Assembly (NCBI GenBank): GCA_963749905.1
Contig: CAVVOF010000007.1
Span: forward strand, 10,586 to 74,585
Direction of reading: 5' to 3'
DNA from: UBA10649 sp963749905
GTDB lineage: Bacteria; Actinomycetota; Actinomycetes; S36-B12
Length of the DNA: 64,000 nucleotides
Part shown: positions 46,439 to 53,796 of the stretch, piece by piece
How positions within the stretch are numbered: position 1 is the stretch's first letter
Layout of the letters: each line of letters begins with the position of its first letter
Notes under the pieces: model-generated
The model's database searches: none
Told to the model about the DNA's origin: nothing
The model's input: only the letters and a program-made list of their open reading frames with translations
Program-made: the position numbers and the translations under genes

Positions 46439-47433
46439 CCCGAGGTCTTCTCGTCCTCGTGCCCGGCGGTCACCCGCCCGGCGTGCGCGATCGCCGTCGG
46501 GTCCTTGCGCACCTTCAGCCACGAGGCGACGGTCACGATGACCAGGACCACAAGGATGAACGCCAGACTCTGCACGGTGGTGATGTGCGGGATCGAGGGG
46601 TTCAGCTCGTGCAGGTAGGTCAGCACCAGCTTGATACCGATGAAGATCAGGATGATCGCCAGGCCGGTGGACAGGTAGATGAGCTTGTCCAGCAGTCCCT
46701 TCAGCAGGAAGTACAGCGCCCGCAGTCCGAGCAGGGCGAACGCGTTCGCGGCGAAGACCAGGTACGGGATCTGGGTGACTCCGAAGGTCGCGGGGATCGA
46801 GTCGAGGGCGAAGAGCAGGTCCGTGGAGCCGATCGCGATCATGACCAGCAGCAGCGGGGTGATCGCCCGCCGGCCGTCGATGTGCGTGAGCAGCTTGGTG
46901 CCGTCGTAGTGGTCCGAGACGAGGAACCGCTTGCGCACGACGCGGACGACGGCGTTGTCCTGCGGTTCGGGGTCCTCGTTCCGGTGCCGGGCGAGCTGGA
47001 TTCCGGTCCAGATCAGGATGGCTCCGAAGATCACGAAGGTGAAGGCGAAAGCCGCAAGGGCCGCTGCACCGATCGCGATGAAGACCGCCCGCATGACCAG
47101 CGCGAGCACGACGCCGAAGAGCAGCACCCGCTGGTGCAGTTCTGCGGGCACCGCGAATTGGGTGAGGATGATGATGAACACGAACAGGTTGTCGACGCTG
47201 AGGGACTTCTCCACCAAGTAGGCGGCGAAGTACTGGGTACCGATGTCACTGCCCTGCCACACCCACATGGCGATGCCGAACGCGACCGCCACGCCGATGT
47301 AGAAGATCGACCAAACGAGCGCCTCCTTGAACATCACCTCATGTGGCTTGCGGCTGACCGTCACGAAATCGAGCACGATCAGCACCGTGATGCCGAGCAG
47401 CGTCACCGCCCACAGGGCGAGCGTTACCTCCAC
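46435..47433 (-). CDS. TerC family integral membrane protein (paralogue 2)
   Basis: About 332 residues, nine or so helices, with EKSLSVDNLFVFIIILTQF and GSTDLLFALDSIPATFGVTQ, the TerC/Alx signatures containing the Asp residues implicated in metal (Mn) transport. Start set at GTG 47433, six nt after GGAAGG; a TTG at 47439 overlapping the upstream stop would leave no spacing. Tandem with another TerC gene. Confidence 0.9.
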   Translation of the reverse strand: MEVTLALWAVTLLGITVLIVLDFVTVSRKPHEVMFKEALVWSIFYIGVAVAFGIAMWVWQGSDIGTQYFAAYLVEKSLSVDNLFVFIIILTQFAVPAELHQRVLLFGVVLALVMRAVFIAIGAAALAAFAFTFVIFGAILIWTGIQLARHRNEDPEPQDNAVVRVVRKRFLVSDHYDGTKLLTHIDGRRAITPLLLVMIAIGSTDLLFALDSIPATFGVTQIPYLVFAANAFALLGLRALYFLLKGLLDKLIYLSTGLAIILIFIGIKLVLTYLHELNPSIPHITTVQSLAFILVVLVIVTVASWLKVRKDPTAIAHAGRVTAGHEDEKTSG

Positions 47434-47435
47434 GA

Positions 47436-48413
47436 TCAACCTTCCGGGGTGTCCGCGCGGGGACCACGATCCCGCGTTGCATACACACTAGTGATGGCCG
47501 TGACAGCCAGCACGCCGACGATCACGACCAGCGACAGCCACACCGGGATGACCGGAACGTCGAGGTTCGTGGTGGCGTGGATCGCCTCGAGCAGGAGCTT
47601 GATGCCGATGAACGCGAGGATGATCGCCAGGCCGCGGTTGAGGTGCTGCAGGCGCTCCAGCAGTCCGTGCAGAAGGAAGTACAGCTGACGCAGCCCCATC
47701 AGCGCGAAGGCGTTCACCGCGAAGACGAGGTAGGCCTCACTGGTGATGCCGAACACGGCCGGGATCGAGTCGAGTGCGAACAGCAGGTCGGTGGTGCCGA
47801 TCGCGAGCATCACCATCGCCATCGGCGTGAGTGCGCGCCGGCCGGCCACCCGGGTGATCAGCTTCGTGCCGTCGTAGTGCGGCGAGGTCGGGAAGTGGTT
47901 CCCCACCCAGCGGATGAAGCCGTTGCCGTTCGGGTCTGGCTCCGCGTCCTCCGAGCGCCACACCTGCCACGCCGTGAACAGCAGGAAGGCTCCGAAGAGG
48001 TAGAAGGTGCCCGCGAACCGTTCGATCAGCTCCGCGCCGACCACGATGAGCAGGCCGCGCAGCACGAGGGCGATCACGATGCCGATGAGCAGGACACGGT
48101 GCTGCAGGTGCGCGGGCACCGCGAACGAGCCCATGATCACCATGAAGACGAAGAGGTTGTCGACGCTGAGCGAGTACTCCATCAGGTAGCCCGCGACGAA
48201 CTGCCCGCCGTACACCAAGCCGAAGTACCAGGCGACGAACACGGCGAACAGGGCGGCGAGCGCGATGTAGAAGATCACCCAGCGCGCGGCCTCGCGGGGC
48301 CCGAAGTCATGCGGCCGGCGGTCGACGATGATCAGGTCGAGGATGATGATCCCCACGAGTCCGAGCAGGGTCGCGGCCCACAGCCAGCCCGGTACGTCGA
48401 GCGCTGCGGTCAC
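47436..48413 (-). CDS. TerC family integral membrane protein (paralogue 1)
   Basis: 325 residues; MEYSLSVDNLFVFMVIMGSF and GTTDLLFALDSIPAVFGITS are TerC motifs. Clearly homologous to its downstream neighbour throughout, so an old tandem duplication. GTG start overlaps the uvrB stop (GTGA), coupling it to the repair gene. TerC proteins relate to metal homeostasis/tellurite resistance; substrate not determined here. Confidence 0.9.
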   Translation of the reverse strand: MTAALDVPGWLWAATLLGLVGIIILDLIIVDRRPHDFGPREAARWVIFYIALAALFAVFVAWYFGLVYGGQFVAGYLMEYSLSVDNLFVFMVIMGSFAVPAHLQHRVLLIGIVIALVLRGLLIVVGAELIERFAGTFYLFGAFLLFTAWQVWRSEDAEPDPNGNGFIRWVGNHFPTSPHYDGTKLITRVAGRRALTPMAMVMLAIGTTDLLFALDSIPAVFGITSEAYLVFAVNAFALMGLRQLYFLLHGLLERLQHLNRGLAIILAFIGIKLLLEAIHATTNLDVPVIPVWLSLVVIVGVLAVTAITSVYATRDRGPRADTPEG

Positions 48414-50479
48414 CCGATGCCTGCCTCGCGCATGCCGCGCAGCTCCTTCTTCAGGTCGGAGACCTCGTCGCGCAGCCGGGCCGCCAGCTCGAACTGGAGC
48501 TCGGCCGCTGCCTGGTGCATCTGGGCCGTGAGGTCCTCGATCAGCCGCGTGAGCTCATCGGCGGCGAGTGACCGTCCACCAGCGGCCCGCTTGCCGGCCC
48601 GCTTGGCCGCCGGCTGGGAGAGCAGTTCCGCGGTGTCGGCGTCCTCGCGTGCCAGCAGGTCGGTGATGTCGGCGATCTTCTTGCGGAGCGGCTGCGGATC
48701 GAGGCCCATCTCCTCGTTGTAGGCCACCTGCTTGGCCCGCCGACGGGTGGTCTCGTCGATCGCCCGCTGCATGGACGGGGTGACCTTGTCGGCGTACATA
48801 TGGACCTGCCCCGACACGTTGCGGGCGGCGCGGCCGATCGTCTGGATCAGCGAGGTCTCCGAGCGCAGGAACCCCTCCTTGTCCGCGTCGAGGATGGCCA
48901 CCAGCGAGACCTCGGGCAGGTCGAGCCCCTCCCGCAGCAGGTTGATCCCCACCAGGACGTCGAACACGCCCATCCGCAGCTCGCGCAGCAGCTCCACGCG
49001 GCGCAGTGTGTCCACGTCCGAGTGCAGGTACTGCACCCGGACACCGTGCTCGAGCAGGTAGTCGGTGAGGTCCTCCGCCATCCGCTTGGTCAGAGTCGTC
49101 ACCAGCGCCCGCTCGCCGCGCTCCGCGCGGTCCTTGATCTCCCCCATCAGGTCGTCGATCTGACCCGTCGTGGGCTTGACCACGATCTCCGGATCCACCA
49201 GGCCGGTGGGCCGGATCACCTGCTCCACCACGTCGCCCTGCACACGCGTCAGCTCGTAGGGTCCGGGAGTGGCGGAGAGGTAGATCGTCTGCCCGATCCG
49301 CTCCACGAACTCGTCCCATCGCAGGGGACGGTTGTCCATCGCGCTCGGCAGCCGGAAGCCATGCTCGACGAGGGTGCGCTTGCGGCTCATGTCGCCCTCG
49401 TACATCGCACCGATCTGGGGCACGGTCACGTGCGACTCGTCGATCACCAGCAGGAAGTCCTCGGGGAAGTAGTCGAGAAGGCAGTTGGGGGCGCTGCCCG
49501 GCTCGCGTCCGTCGATGTGCCGCGAGTAGTTCTCGATGCCGGCGCAGGAGCCGACCTGCCGCATCATCTCGATGTCGTACGTCGTGCGCATGCGCAGCCG
49601 CTGCGCCTCCAGCAGCTTGCCCTGCCGGTCCAGCTCGGCCAGCCGGTCCTCGAGTTCGGCCTCGATTCCCGCGATGGCTCGCTCCATGCGCTCGGGGCCC
49701 GCGACGTAGTGCGTCGCCGGGAAGACATAGATCTCCTCGTCCTCGGTGAGGATCTCCCCCGTGACCGGGTGCAGGGTCATCAGCCGCTCGATCTCGTCAC
49801 CGAACATCTCGATGCGGACCGGGTGCTCCTCGTACACCGGGAAGACCTCGACGGTGTCCCCCCGGACGCGGAAGGTGCCGCGCTGGAAGGACAGGTCGTT
49901 GCGCGTGTACTGGATGTCGACGAACGCGCGCAGCAGCTGCTCGCGGTTGAACTCCTCGCCCACCCGCAGGCGCACCATCCGGTCCACGTACTCCTGCGGG
50001 GTGCCGAGACCGTAGATGGCGGACACGCTGGCCACGACCAGGCAGTCGCGGCGGGTGAGCAGGCTGTTGGTCGCCGAGTGCCGGAGCCGCTCGACCTCCT
50101 CGTTGATCGAGGAGTCCTTCTCGATGTAGGTGTCGCTCTGCGGGATGTACGCCTCAGGTTGGTAGTAGTCGTAGTAGGAGACGAAGTACTCGACTGCGTT
50201 GTCCGGCAGCAGCTCCTTGAACTCGGAGGTCAGCTGGGCGGCCAGGGTCTTGTTCGGAGCCATCACCAGTGTGGGCCGCTGCAGCTCCTCCACCAGCCAG
50301 GCGGTGGTGGCGCTCTTGCCGGTGCCGGTCGCGCCCAGCAGCACGATGTCCTGCTCGCCCGACCGGATGCGGCGAGCGATCTCTGCGATGGCCTCGGGCT
50401 GGTCGCCGGACGGCTGGAAGGGTGCGCGAACCGTGAAGGGCGCGACCTTGCGCTGCAGATCGGTTACCGGGCGGGTCAC
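48410..50479 (-). CDS. uvrB: Excinuclease ABC subunit B
   Basis: 689 residues: Walker A LLGATGTGKSATTAWLVEE, beta-hairpin YYDYYQPEAYIPQSDTYIEK, SATPGPYE, QTIGRAARN, and the C-terminal UVR motif (LTAQMHQAAAELQFELAARLRDE). Helicase-like partner of UvrA and UvrC, intact. GTG start overlaps the coaE stop (GTGA). Confidence 0.97.
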   Translation of the reverse strand: MTRPVTDLQRKVAPFTVRAPFQPSGDQPEAIAEIARRIRSGEQDIVLLGATGTGKSATTAWLVEELQRPTLVMAPNKTLAAQLTSEFKELLPDNAVEYFVSYYDYYQPEAYIPQSDTYIEKDSSINEEVERLRHSATNSLLTRRDCLVVASVSAIYGLGTPQEYVDRMVRLRVGEEFNREQLLRAFVDIQYTRNDLSFQRGTFRVRGDTVEVFPVYEEHPVRIEMFGDEIERLMTLHPVTGEILTEDEEIYVFPATHYVAGPERMERAIAGIEAELEDRLAELDRQGKLLEAQRLRMRTTYDIEMMRQVGSCAGIENYSRHIDGREPGSAPNCLLDYFPEDFLLVIDESHVTVPQIGAMYEGDMSRKRTLVEHGFRLPSAMDNRPLRWDEFVERIGQTIYLSATPGPYELTRVQGDVVEQVIRPTGLVDPEIVVKPTTGQIDDLMGEIKDRAERGERALVTTLTKRMAEDLTDYLLEHGVRVQYLHSDVDTLRRVELLRELRMGVFDVLVGINLLREGLDLPEVSLVAILDADKEGFLRSETSLIQTIGRAARNVSGQVHMYADKVTPSMQRAIDETTRRRAKQVAYNEEMGLDPQPLRKKIADITDLLAREDADTAELLSQPAAKRAGKRAAGGRSLAADELTRLIEDLTAQMHQAAAELQFELAARLRDEVSDLKKELRGMREAGIG

Positions 50480-51090
50480 TCCGCCACGCTAGTCGATGGC
50501 CCTGACATCGTGAGTCGCTGCCAGAGGTCCTCGACCTGCGCCCGCGTCTGCGCTTCCGTGCCGCTGTTGTCGATGACCACGTCGGCGGCCGCGAGCCGTT
50601 CAGCCCGGGTGGCCTGCGCCGCGATCCTGCGTCGCACATCCGCCTCCTCGAGTCCCCGCTGGCCCACCGCCCGAGCGATCTGCGTATCGACCGGGACGTC
50701 GACGACGACCACGACGTCCACGAGATCCGCCTGTCCGGTCTCGACGAGCAGCGGCATGTCGTACACCACGACCTGGGCATCGGGCTGGGCCGAGATTCGG
50801 CGCTGGCCCTCGTCACGGATCCGCGGATGCATGATCGCGTTCAGCCGGCCGGTGCCCTCCGGATCCGCGAAGGCCCGGGCCGCCAGCCGAGCGCGCGCGA
50901 GGGTGCCGTCCTCGTTCAGGATGTCGTCGCCGAACTCGGCGACGAGGGCGTCCAGTGCCGGGCTGCCCGGCTGCACGATCTCACGGGCGATCTGGTCGGC
51001 ATCGACGATCACGGCCCCCCGCCCGGCCAGCAGCGCGGCGACCGTCGACTTGCCCGCTCCGATGCCGCCGGTGAGCCCGATGCGAATCAT
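50476..51090 (-). CDS. coaE: Dephospho-CoA kinase
   Basis: 204 residues: P-loop GLTGGIGAGKSTVAALL, DADQIAREIVQPGSPAL, YDMPLLVETG. Last step of CoA synthesis. Unlike mycobacterial CoaE it has no C-terminal UPF0157 extension. ATG 51090 is exactly 6 nt after TAGTCT, so leaderless. First gene of coaE-uvrB-terC-terC. Confidence 0.95.
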   Translation of the reverse strand: MIRIGLTGGIGAGKSTVAALLAGRGAVIVDADQIAREIVQPGSPALDALVAEFGDDILNEDGTLARARLAARAFADPEGTGRLNAIMHPRIRDEGQRRISAQPDAQVVVYDMPLLVETGQADLVDVVVVVDVPVDTQIARAVGQRGLEEADVRRRIAAQATRAERLAAADVVIDNSGTEAQTRAQVEDLWQRLTMSGPSTSVAE

Positions 51091-51096
51091 GCGCGC

Positions 51097-51102
51097 AGAC
51101 TA
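51097..51102 (-). promoter_or_regulatory. Leaderless-type -10 element TAGTCT upstream of coaE
   Basis: TAGTCT on the minus strand, 6 nt, then ATG (51090-51088). Confidence 0.55.
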
Positions 51103-51139
51103 GCCCGCGCCAAGGCCCGCACGCCCAGGACGGGCATTG

Positions 51140-51287
51140 ACGCACTCCTTCGGCATTACCGGATCTATATTCCGTACCCCGAATCTGTATTCGGTTTATG
51201 TGGCCCATCTTCGGCTTTAGGAAGGCCATAGCGGCGAACACCACGGCCAGATGGACATCTGGACCCCCTCACGGCATATTCGGCTTC
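51140..51287 (+). promoter_or_regulatory. A+T-richer leader with repeated TTCGG motifs
   Basis: This interval before the winged-helix gene is visibly richer in A+T than its surroundings. TTCGG recurs at 51149, 51190, 51210 and 51278, mostly in the context (T/A)TTCGGCnTT or close to it. CCGAAT-CTGT-ATTCGG (51179-51194) is a perfect 6-bp-arm inverted repeat, and GGATCTATATTCC precedes it. Candidate operator/promoter region; no coding potential seen. Confidence 0.4.
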
Positions 51288-51812
51288 ATGAAAGCCGCAT
51301 CTCCCGCTCTTCTCCCGCTCCTGCGGTCGCAGACGCAGGGGGAACTGCTGGCGCTGCTCTTCCTCAATCCCGAAGATGAATTCTCACTGACGGAGGTGGC
51401 CCGGCGCACCGACTCGTCCCTCACCACCGTGCACGCCGAGGTGTCCCGCCTGGTCCGCGCCGGGGTGATCCGAGACCGACGCGTGGGCAACATCCGTCTC
51501 GTGTCAGCCGACACCTCCACTGCCCTGTCCGAGCCGCTGACGGACCTCCTGACGGTCACCTACGGGCCACGCACCGTGCTCGCCGATGAGCTCGCCGCCG
51601 TCACGGGTATCGAGCGGGCGTTCATCCACGGTGCGTGGGCGGAGCGGCACGCCGGTCAGGACGGCCCGGTCCCCGACCGGCTGGACGTCCTCGTGGTGGG
51701 CGGTGCCCGGGACGAGGCGATCAGTCAGGCAGCTGCGACGGCCGGCAGCAGGCTGCATCGGCAGGTCGTCATCCGCCAGGTGTCCGTTGCCGAGTGGGCG
51801 GCCACGAGATGA
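51288..51812 (+). CDS. Winged-helix protein with degenerate nucleotidyltransferase domain
   Basis: 174 residues. N-terminal wHTH (~12-75: QGELLALLFLNPEDEFSLTE, LTTVHAEVSRLVRAGVI) joined to a pol-beta-like nucleotidyltransferase region (~90-174). Relatives have G-S-W-A and D-I-D-V-L-V-V-G; here GAWAERHAG lacks the Ser and PDRLDVLVVG has Arg at the first metal Asp, so catalysis is doubtful. Likely a regulator using an inactive NTase as sensor. ATG 51288 matches relatives; an upstream in-frame start at 51198 would translate the repeat-rich leader. Confidence 0.75.
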   Translation: MKAASPALLPLLRSQTQGELLALLFLNPEDEFSLTEVARRTDSSLTTVHAEVSRLVRAGVIRDRRVGNIRLVSADTSTALSEPLTDLLTVTYGPRTVLADELAAVTGIERAFIHGAWAERHAGQDGPVPDRLDVLVVGGARDEAISQAAATAGSRLHRQVVIRQVSVAEWAATR

Positions 51813-51858
51813 GGGTCGCGTCGACGGCGCCGGCTTGGCCGACCTTGCCTCCGGTGCA

Positions 51859-52209
51859 CTCGTGCCCATCGACCTCACCCCCCGTGAGCGTCCCCCCACG
51901 CGCTCCGTCAGCCCCACCGTCGCCATCCCACCGGAGCAACCGCCGCCGATACCGGCGGAACAGCACCCGGAGCTACCACCAGCTGAGGGCTCGGGGCGCG
52001 CTTGTCCCCTGCTCGAGATGGTGCCCGCCCTCGGCGCACGCCTGCCGCACTGGGACCTGCCCCGGCCCCCGGTTCCCGCGGTGCCGGATGTGGTGCACCG
52101 GGTGCTGGGCGGGGTAGTCCACGTCGTCAGCCTGCAGTGGCTGCCATGGGACTCGCCTGAACCGGAACGCCGGCACGACGAGTGCTGCCCGGGCTGCACC
52201 GGCCACTGA
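51859..52209 (+). CDS. Hypothetical Pro-rich protein with Cys-rich C-terminus
   Basis: The plus-strand frame ending TGA 52207-52209 has strongly G/C-biased third positions and no stop from well upstream; a GTG at 51859 gives ~116 residues. N-terminal half is Pro/Glu-rich (VAIPPEQPPPIPAEQHPEL), middle is LGARLPHWDLPRPPVPAVP, end is HDECCPGCTGH with three clustered Cys and two His, a possible metal site. No family recognised; start uncertain and existence moderately supported. Confidence 0.4.
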   Translation, partial: LVPIDLTPRERPPTRSVSPTVAIPPEQPPPIPAEQHPELPPAEGSGRACPLLEMVPALGARLPHWDLPRPPVPAVPDVVHRVLGGVVHVVSLQWLPWDSPEPERRHDECCPGCTGH

Positions 52210-52262
52210 GGCCAGAAGCCGGCACCCGCTCCGGCCGCGTCTACCTACGGAATCCGTCGTCC

Positions 52263-52300
52263 GACCGGTCATGACCACATCGGCCGGATGACCGGTCATC
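52263..52300. promoter_or_regulatory. Paired GACCGGTCAT palindromic sites
   Basis: GACCGGTCAT occurs at 52263-52272 and 52290-52299, 27 bp apart. The second copy is the core of a perfect 14-bp palindrome GATGACCGGTCATC (52287-52300); the first overlaps another palindrome GGTCATGACC. Looks like a two-site operator upstream of the AAA ATPase gene. Confidence 0.45.
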
Positions 52301-52323
52301 GACTGTCGTGTCGCCCCATGGGA

Positions 52324-52360
52324 ATAGTGCAGCCCGGAATAGTATTCCTCTCTGCACTAT
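52324..52360. promoter_or_regulatory. 37-bp nested palindrome covering the ATPase promoter
   Basis: ATAGTGCAG (52324-52332), 3 nt, GGAATA-G-TATTCC (52336-52348), 3 nt, CTGCACTAT (52352-52360): both outer and inner arms are perfect and share one centre at 52342. TAGTAT (52340-52345) in the middle fits a -10; the gene's GAGGTGA ribosome site and GTG (52374) follow. A repressor dimer or tetramer bound here would cover the -10. Confidence 0.7.
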
Positions 52361-52373
52361 CGAGTGAGGTGAC

Positions 52374-53714
52374 GTGGGGCTGATCGGACGGCGATCGGAA
52401 CTGGCGGAGCTGGACGCGCTGCTGGACGACGTCCGCAGGGGCACTCACGCCGATCGAGGCCTGATGACCGTGGTCCGCGGCCGTCGTCGGGTCGGCAAGT
52501 CGCGGCTGGTGGCCGAGTTCGTGGCCGGGTGCGGTGTGCCCTCGTTCTACGTCGAGGCCGCGCGTGGCAGCCAGTCACAGGCAGAGCTGCTCGCACTCGC
52601 GGACGCGGTGCCGCCAGATCAGCCGTCGGTGGTCGTTGTTGACGATGTGTCCTGGCTGCTCAGTGACAGCGGCCAGGGTCTCGACGCGCTCCGGTCGCTC
52701 TGGGACCGGCAGCTGGCCGCTCGGCCGGTCCTGCTGCTGCTCCTCGGCTCGGACACCGCGGCCATGGACCAGCTGAGCCGTCCACCGCAGCCGTGGCGGG
52801 GACGCAGCGCGACGCTGGTCGTGGAGCCCCTCAGTCCCGCCGGGATCGCCGAGGTGACCGGCCTGAGCGGGTTCGACGCTTTCGATGCGCACCTGATCAC
52901 CGGGGGCTACCCGCTGGTCGTGCAGGAGTGGGAGCGCGGGATGTCCCGTGATGAGTTCCTCCGCACCTCCCTGGCGCGGTCCACGAGCGCGCTCGTGGTG
53001 GCGGGGGCGCGGCTGCTGGCCGGCTCGCTGCCCGAGACCACGTACGCGCGCGCGGTGCTGTCTGCGATCGGCGGCCGAGGAGACCGGACCTTCACCAGCA
53101 TCCTGAACTCCGTCTCCGACGGCTCGATGTCGCGCAACTCGGTTACGGCGAATCTGGAGACCCTGTCGGCCACGGGTCTGATCACCGCGGATGAGCCGCT
53201 GTCCCTACGGCCCGCGCCGAAGGACCGGCGGTGGCGCGTCGCGGATCCGGCGCTCGGCTTCTGGCTGACGTTCGTCGAGCCGGCTCTGGGAGAGGTCGAT
53301 CGGGGACAGCCGGAAGCGGCACTGCACCGGGTCGACACCGGCTTCGGCGCGTGGCGGGACCGCGCCGTCGAGCCGGTCGTTCGCGACGCACTCGTCCGTC
53401 TGCTCCCGGACAGTGACTGGCAATCGGTACGACGGGTCGGCGGCTGGTGGCCGCGCAGCAACACCCCGGAGCTCGCCCTGGTAGGCGTAGACGACGCCCC
53501 TGCGTCGCGCATCGGCTTCGTGGGAGCGCTCGCCTGGCGGGCGTCCGGCGCACTCAGCGCCCGGGAGATCACCCGGCTGGCTGAGGACGCACTGCGAGTC
53601 CCGGGAGCCGACGTCGGCACGCCCCTCGTGGCCGTCTGCCCGGGCGGCTGCGACGCCGACGAGCGGATCTCGCGGGCATGGACGGCGGACGACCTGCTGG
53701 CCGCCTGGGCCTAG
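52374..53714 (+). CDS. AAA ATPase of the archaeal-type ATPase/DUF234 family
   Basis: 446 residues. Begins MGLIGRRSELAELDALLDD; Walker A RGRRRVGKSRLV, Walker B SVVVVDDVSWLL, sensor-like GSDTAAMDQLSR, ITGGYPLVVQEWERG (family motif), wHTH region ~240-285 (MSRNSVTANLETLSATGLI), then a DUF234-like C-terminus. In that domain relatives carry a PD-(D/E)xK nuclease core (E-I-D ... K-W); here it is PELALVGVD and GALAWR, so the nuclease looks inactive. GTG start with GAGGTGA. Role unknown; such proteins occur in mobile or defence-like contexts. Confidence 0.82.
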   Translation: MGLIGRRSELAELDALLDDVRRGTHADRGLMTVVRGRRRVGKSRLVAEFVAGCGVPSFYVEAARGSQSQAELLALADAVPPDQPSVVVVDDVSWLLSDSGQGLDALRSLWDRQLAARPVLLLLLGSDTAAMDQLSRPPQPWRGRSATLVVEPLSPAGIAEVTGLSGFDAFDAHLITGGYPLVVQEWERGMSRDEFLRTSLARSTSALVVAGARLLAGSLPETTYARAVLSAIGGRGDRTFTSILNSVSDGSMSRNSVTANLETLSATGLITADEPLSLRPAPKDRRWRVADPALGFWLTFVEPALGEVDRGQPEAALHRVDTGFGAWRDRAVEPVVRDALVRLLPDSDWQSVRRVGGWWPRSNTPELALVGVDDAPASRIGFVGALAWRASGALSAREITRLAEDALRVPGADVGTPLVAVCPGGCDADERISRAWTADDLLAAWA

Positions 53715-53744
53715 CCGCCGCCCGAAGCACTGACCCGAGCATGC

Positions 53745-53778
53745 GGATGGGGCCGGACCCTTCGGTCCGACCCCATCC
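53745..53778. terminator. Terminator hairpin between the ATPase gene and rpsA
   Basis: 15-bp arms 53745-53759 and 53764-53778 with a 4-nt loop; the only non-Watson-Crick position becomes a G-U pair in the minus-strand (rpsA) transcript. Lies 18 bp past the rpsA stop and ~30 bp past the ATPase stop; can serve both. No T-tract. Confidence 0.75.
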
Positions 53779-53796
53779 TTGGCTTGAGCTGACTGG

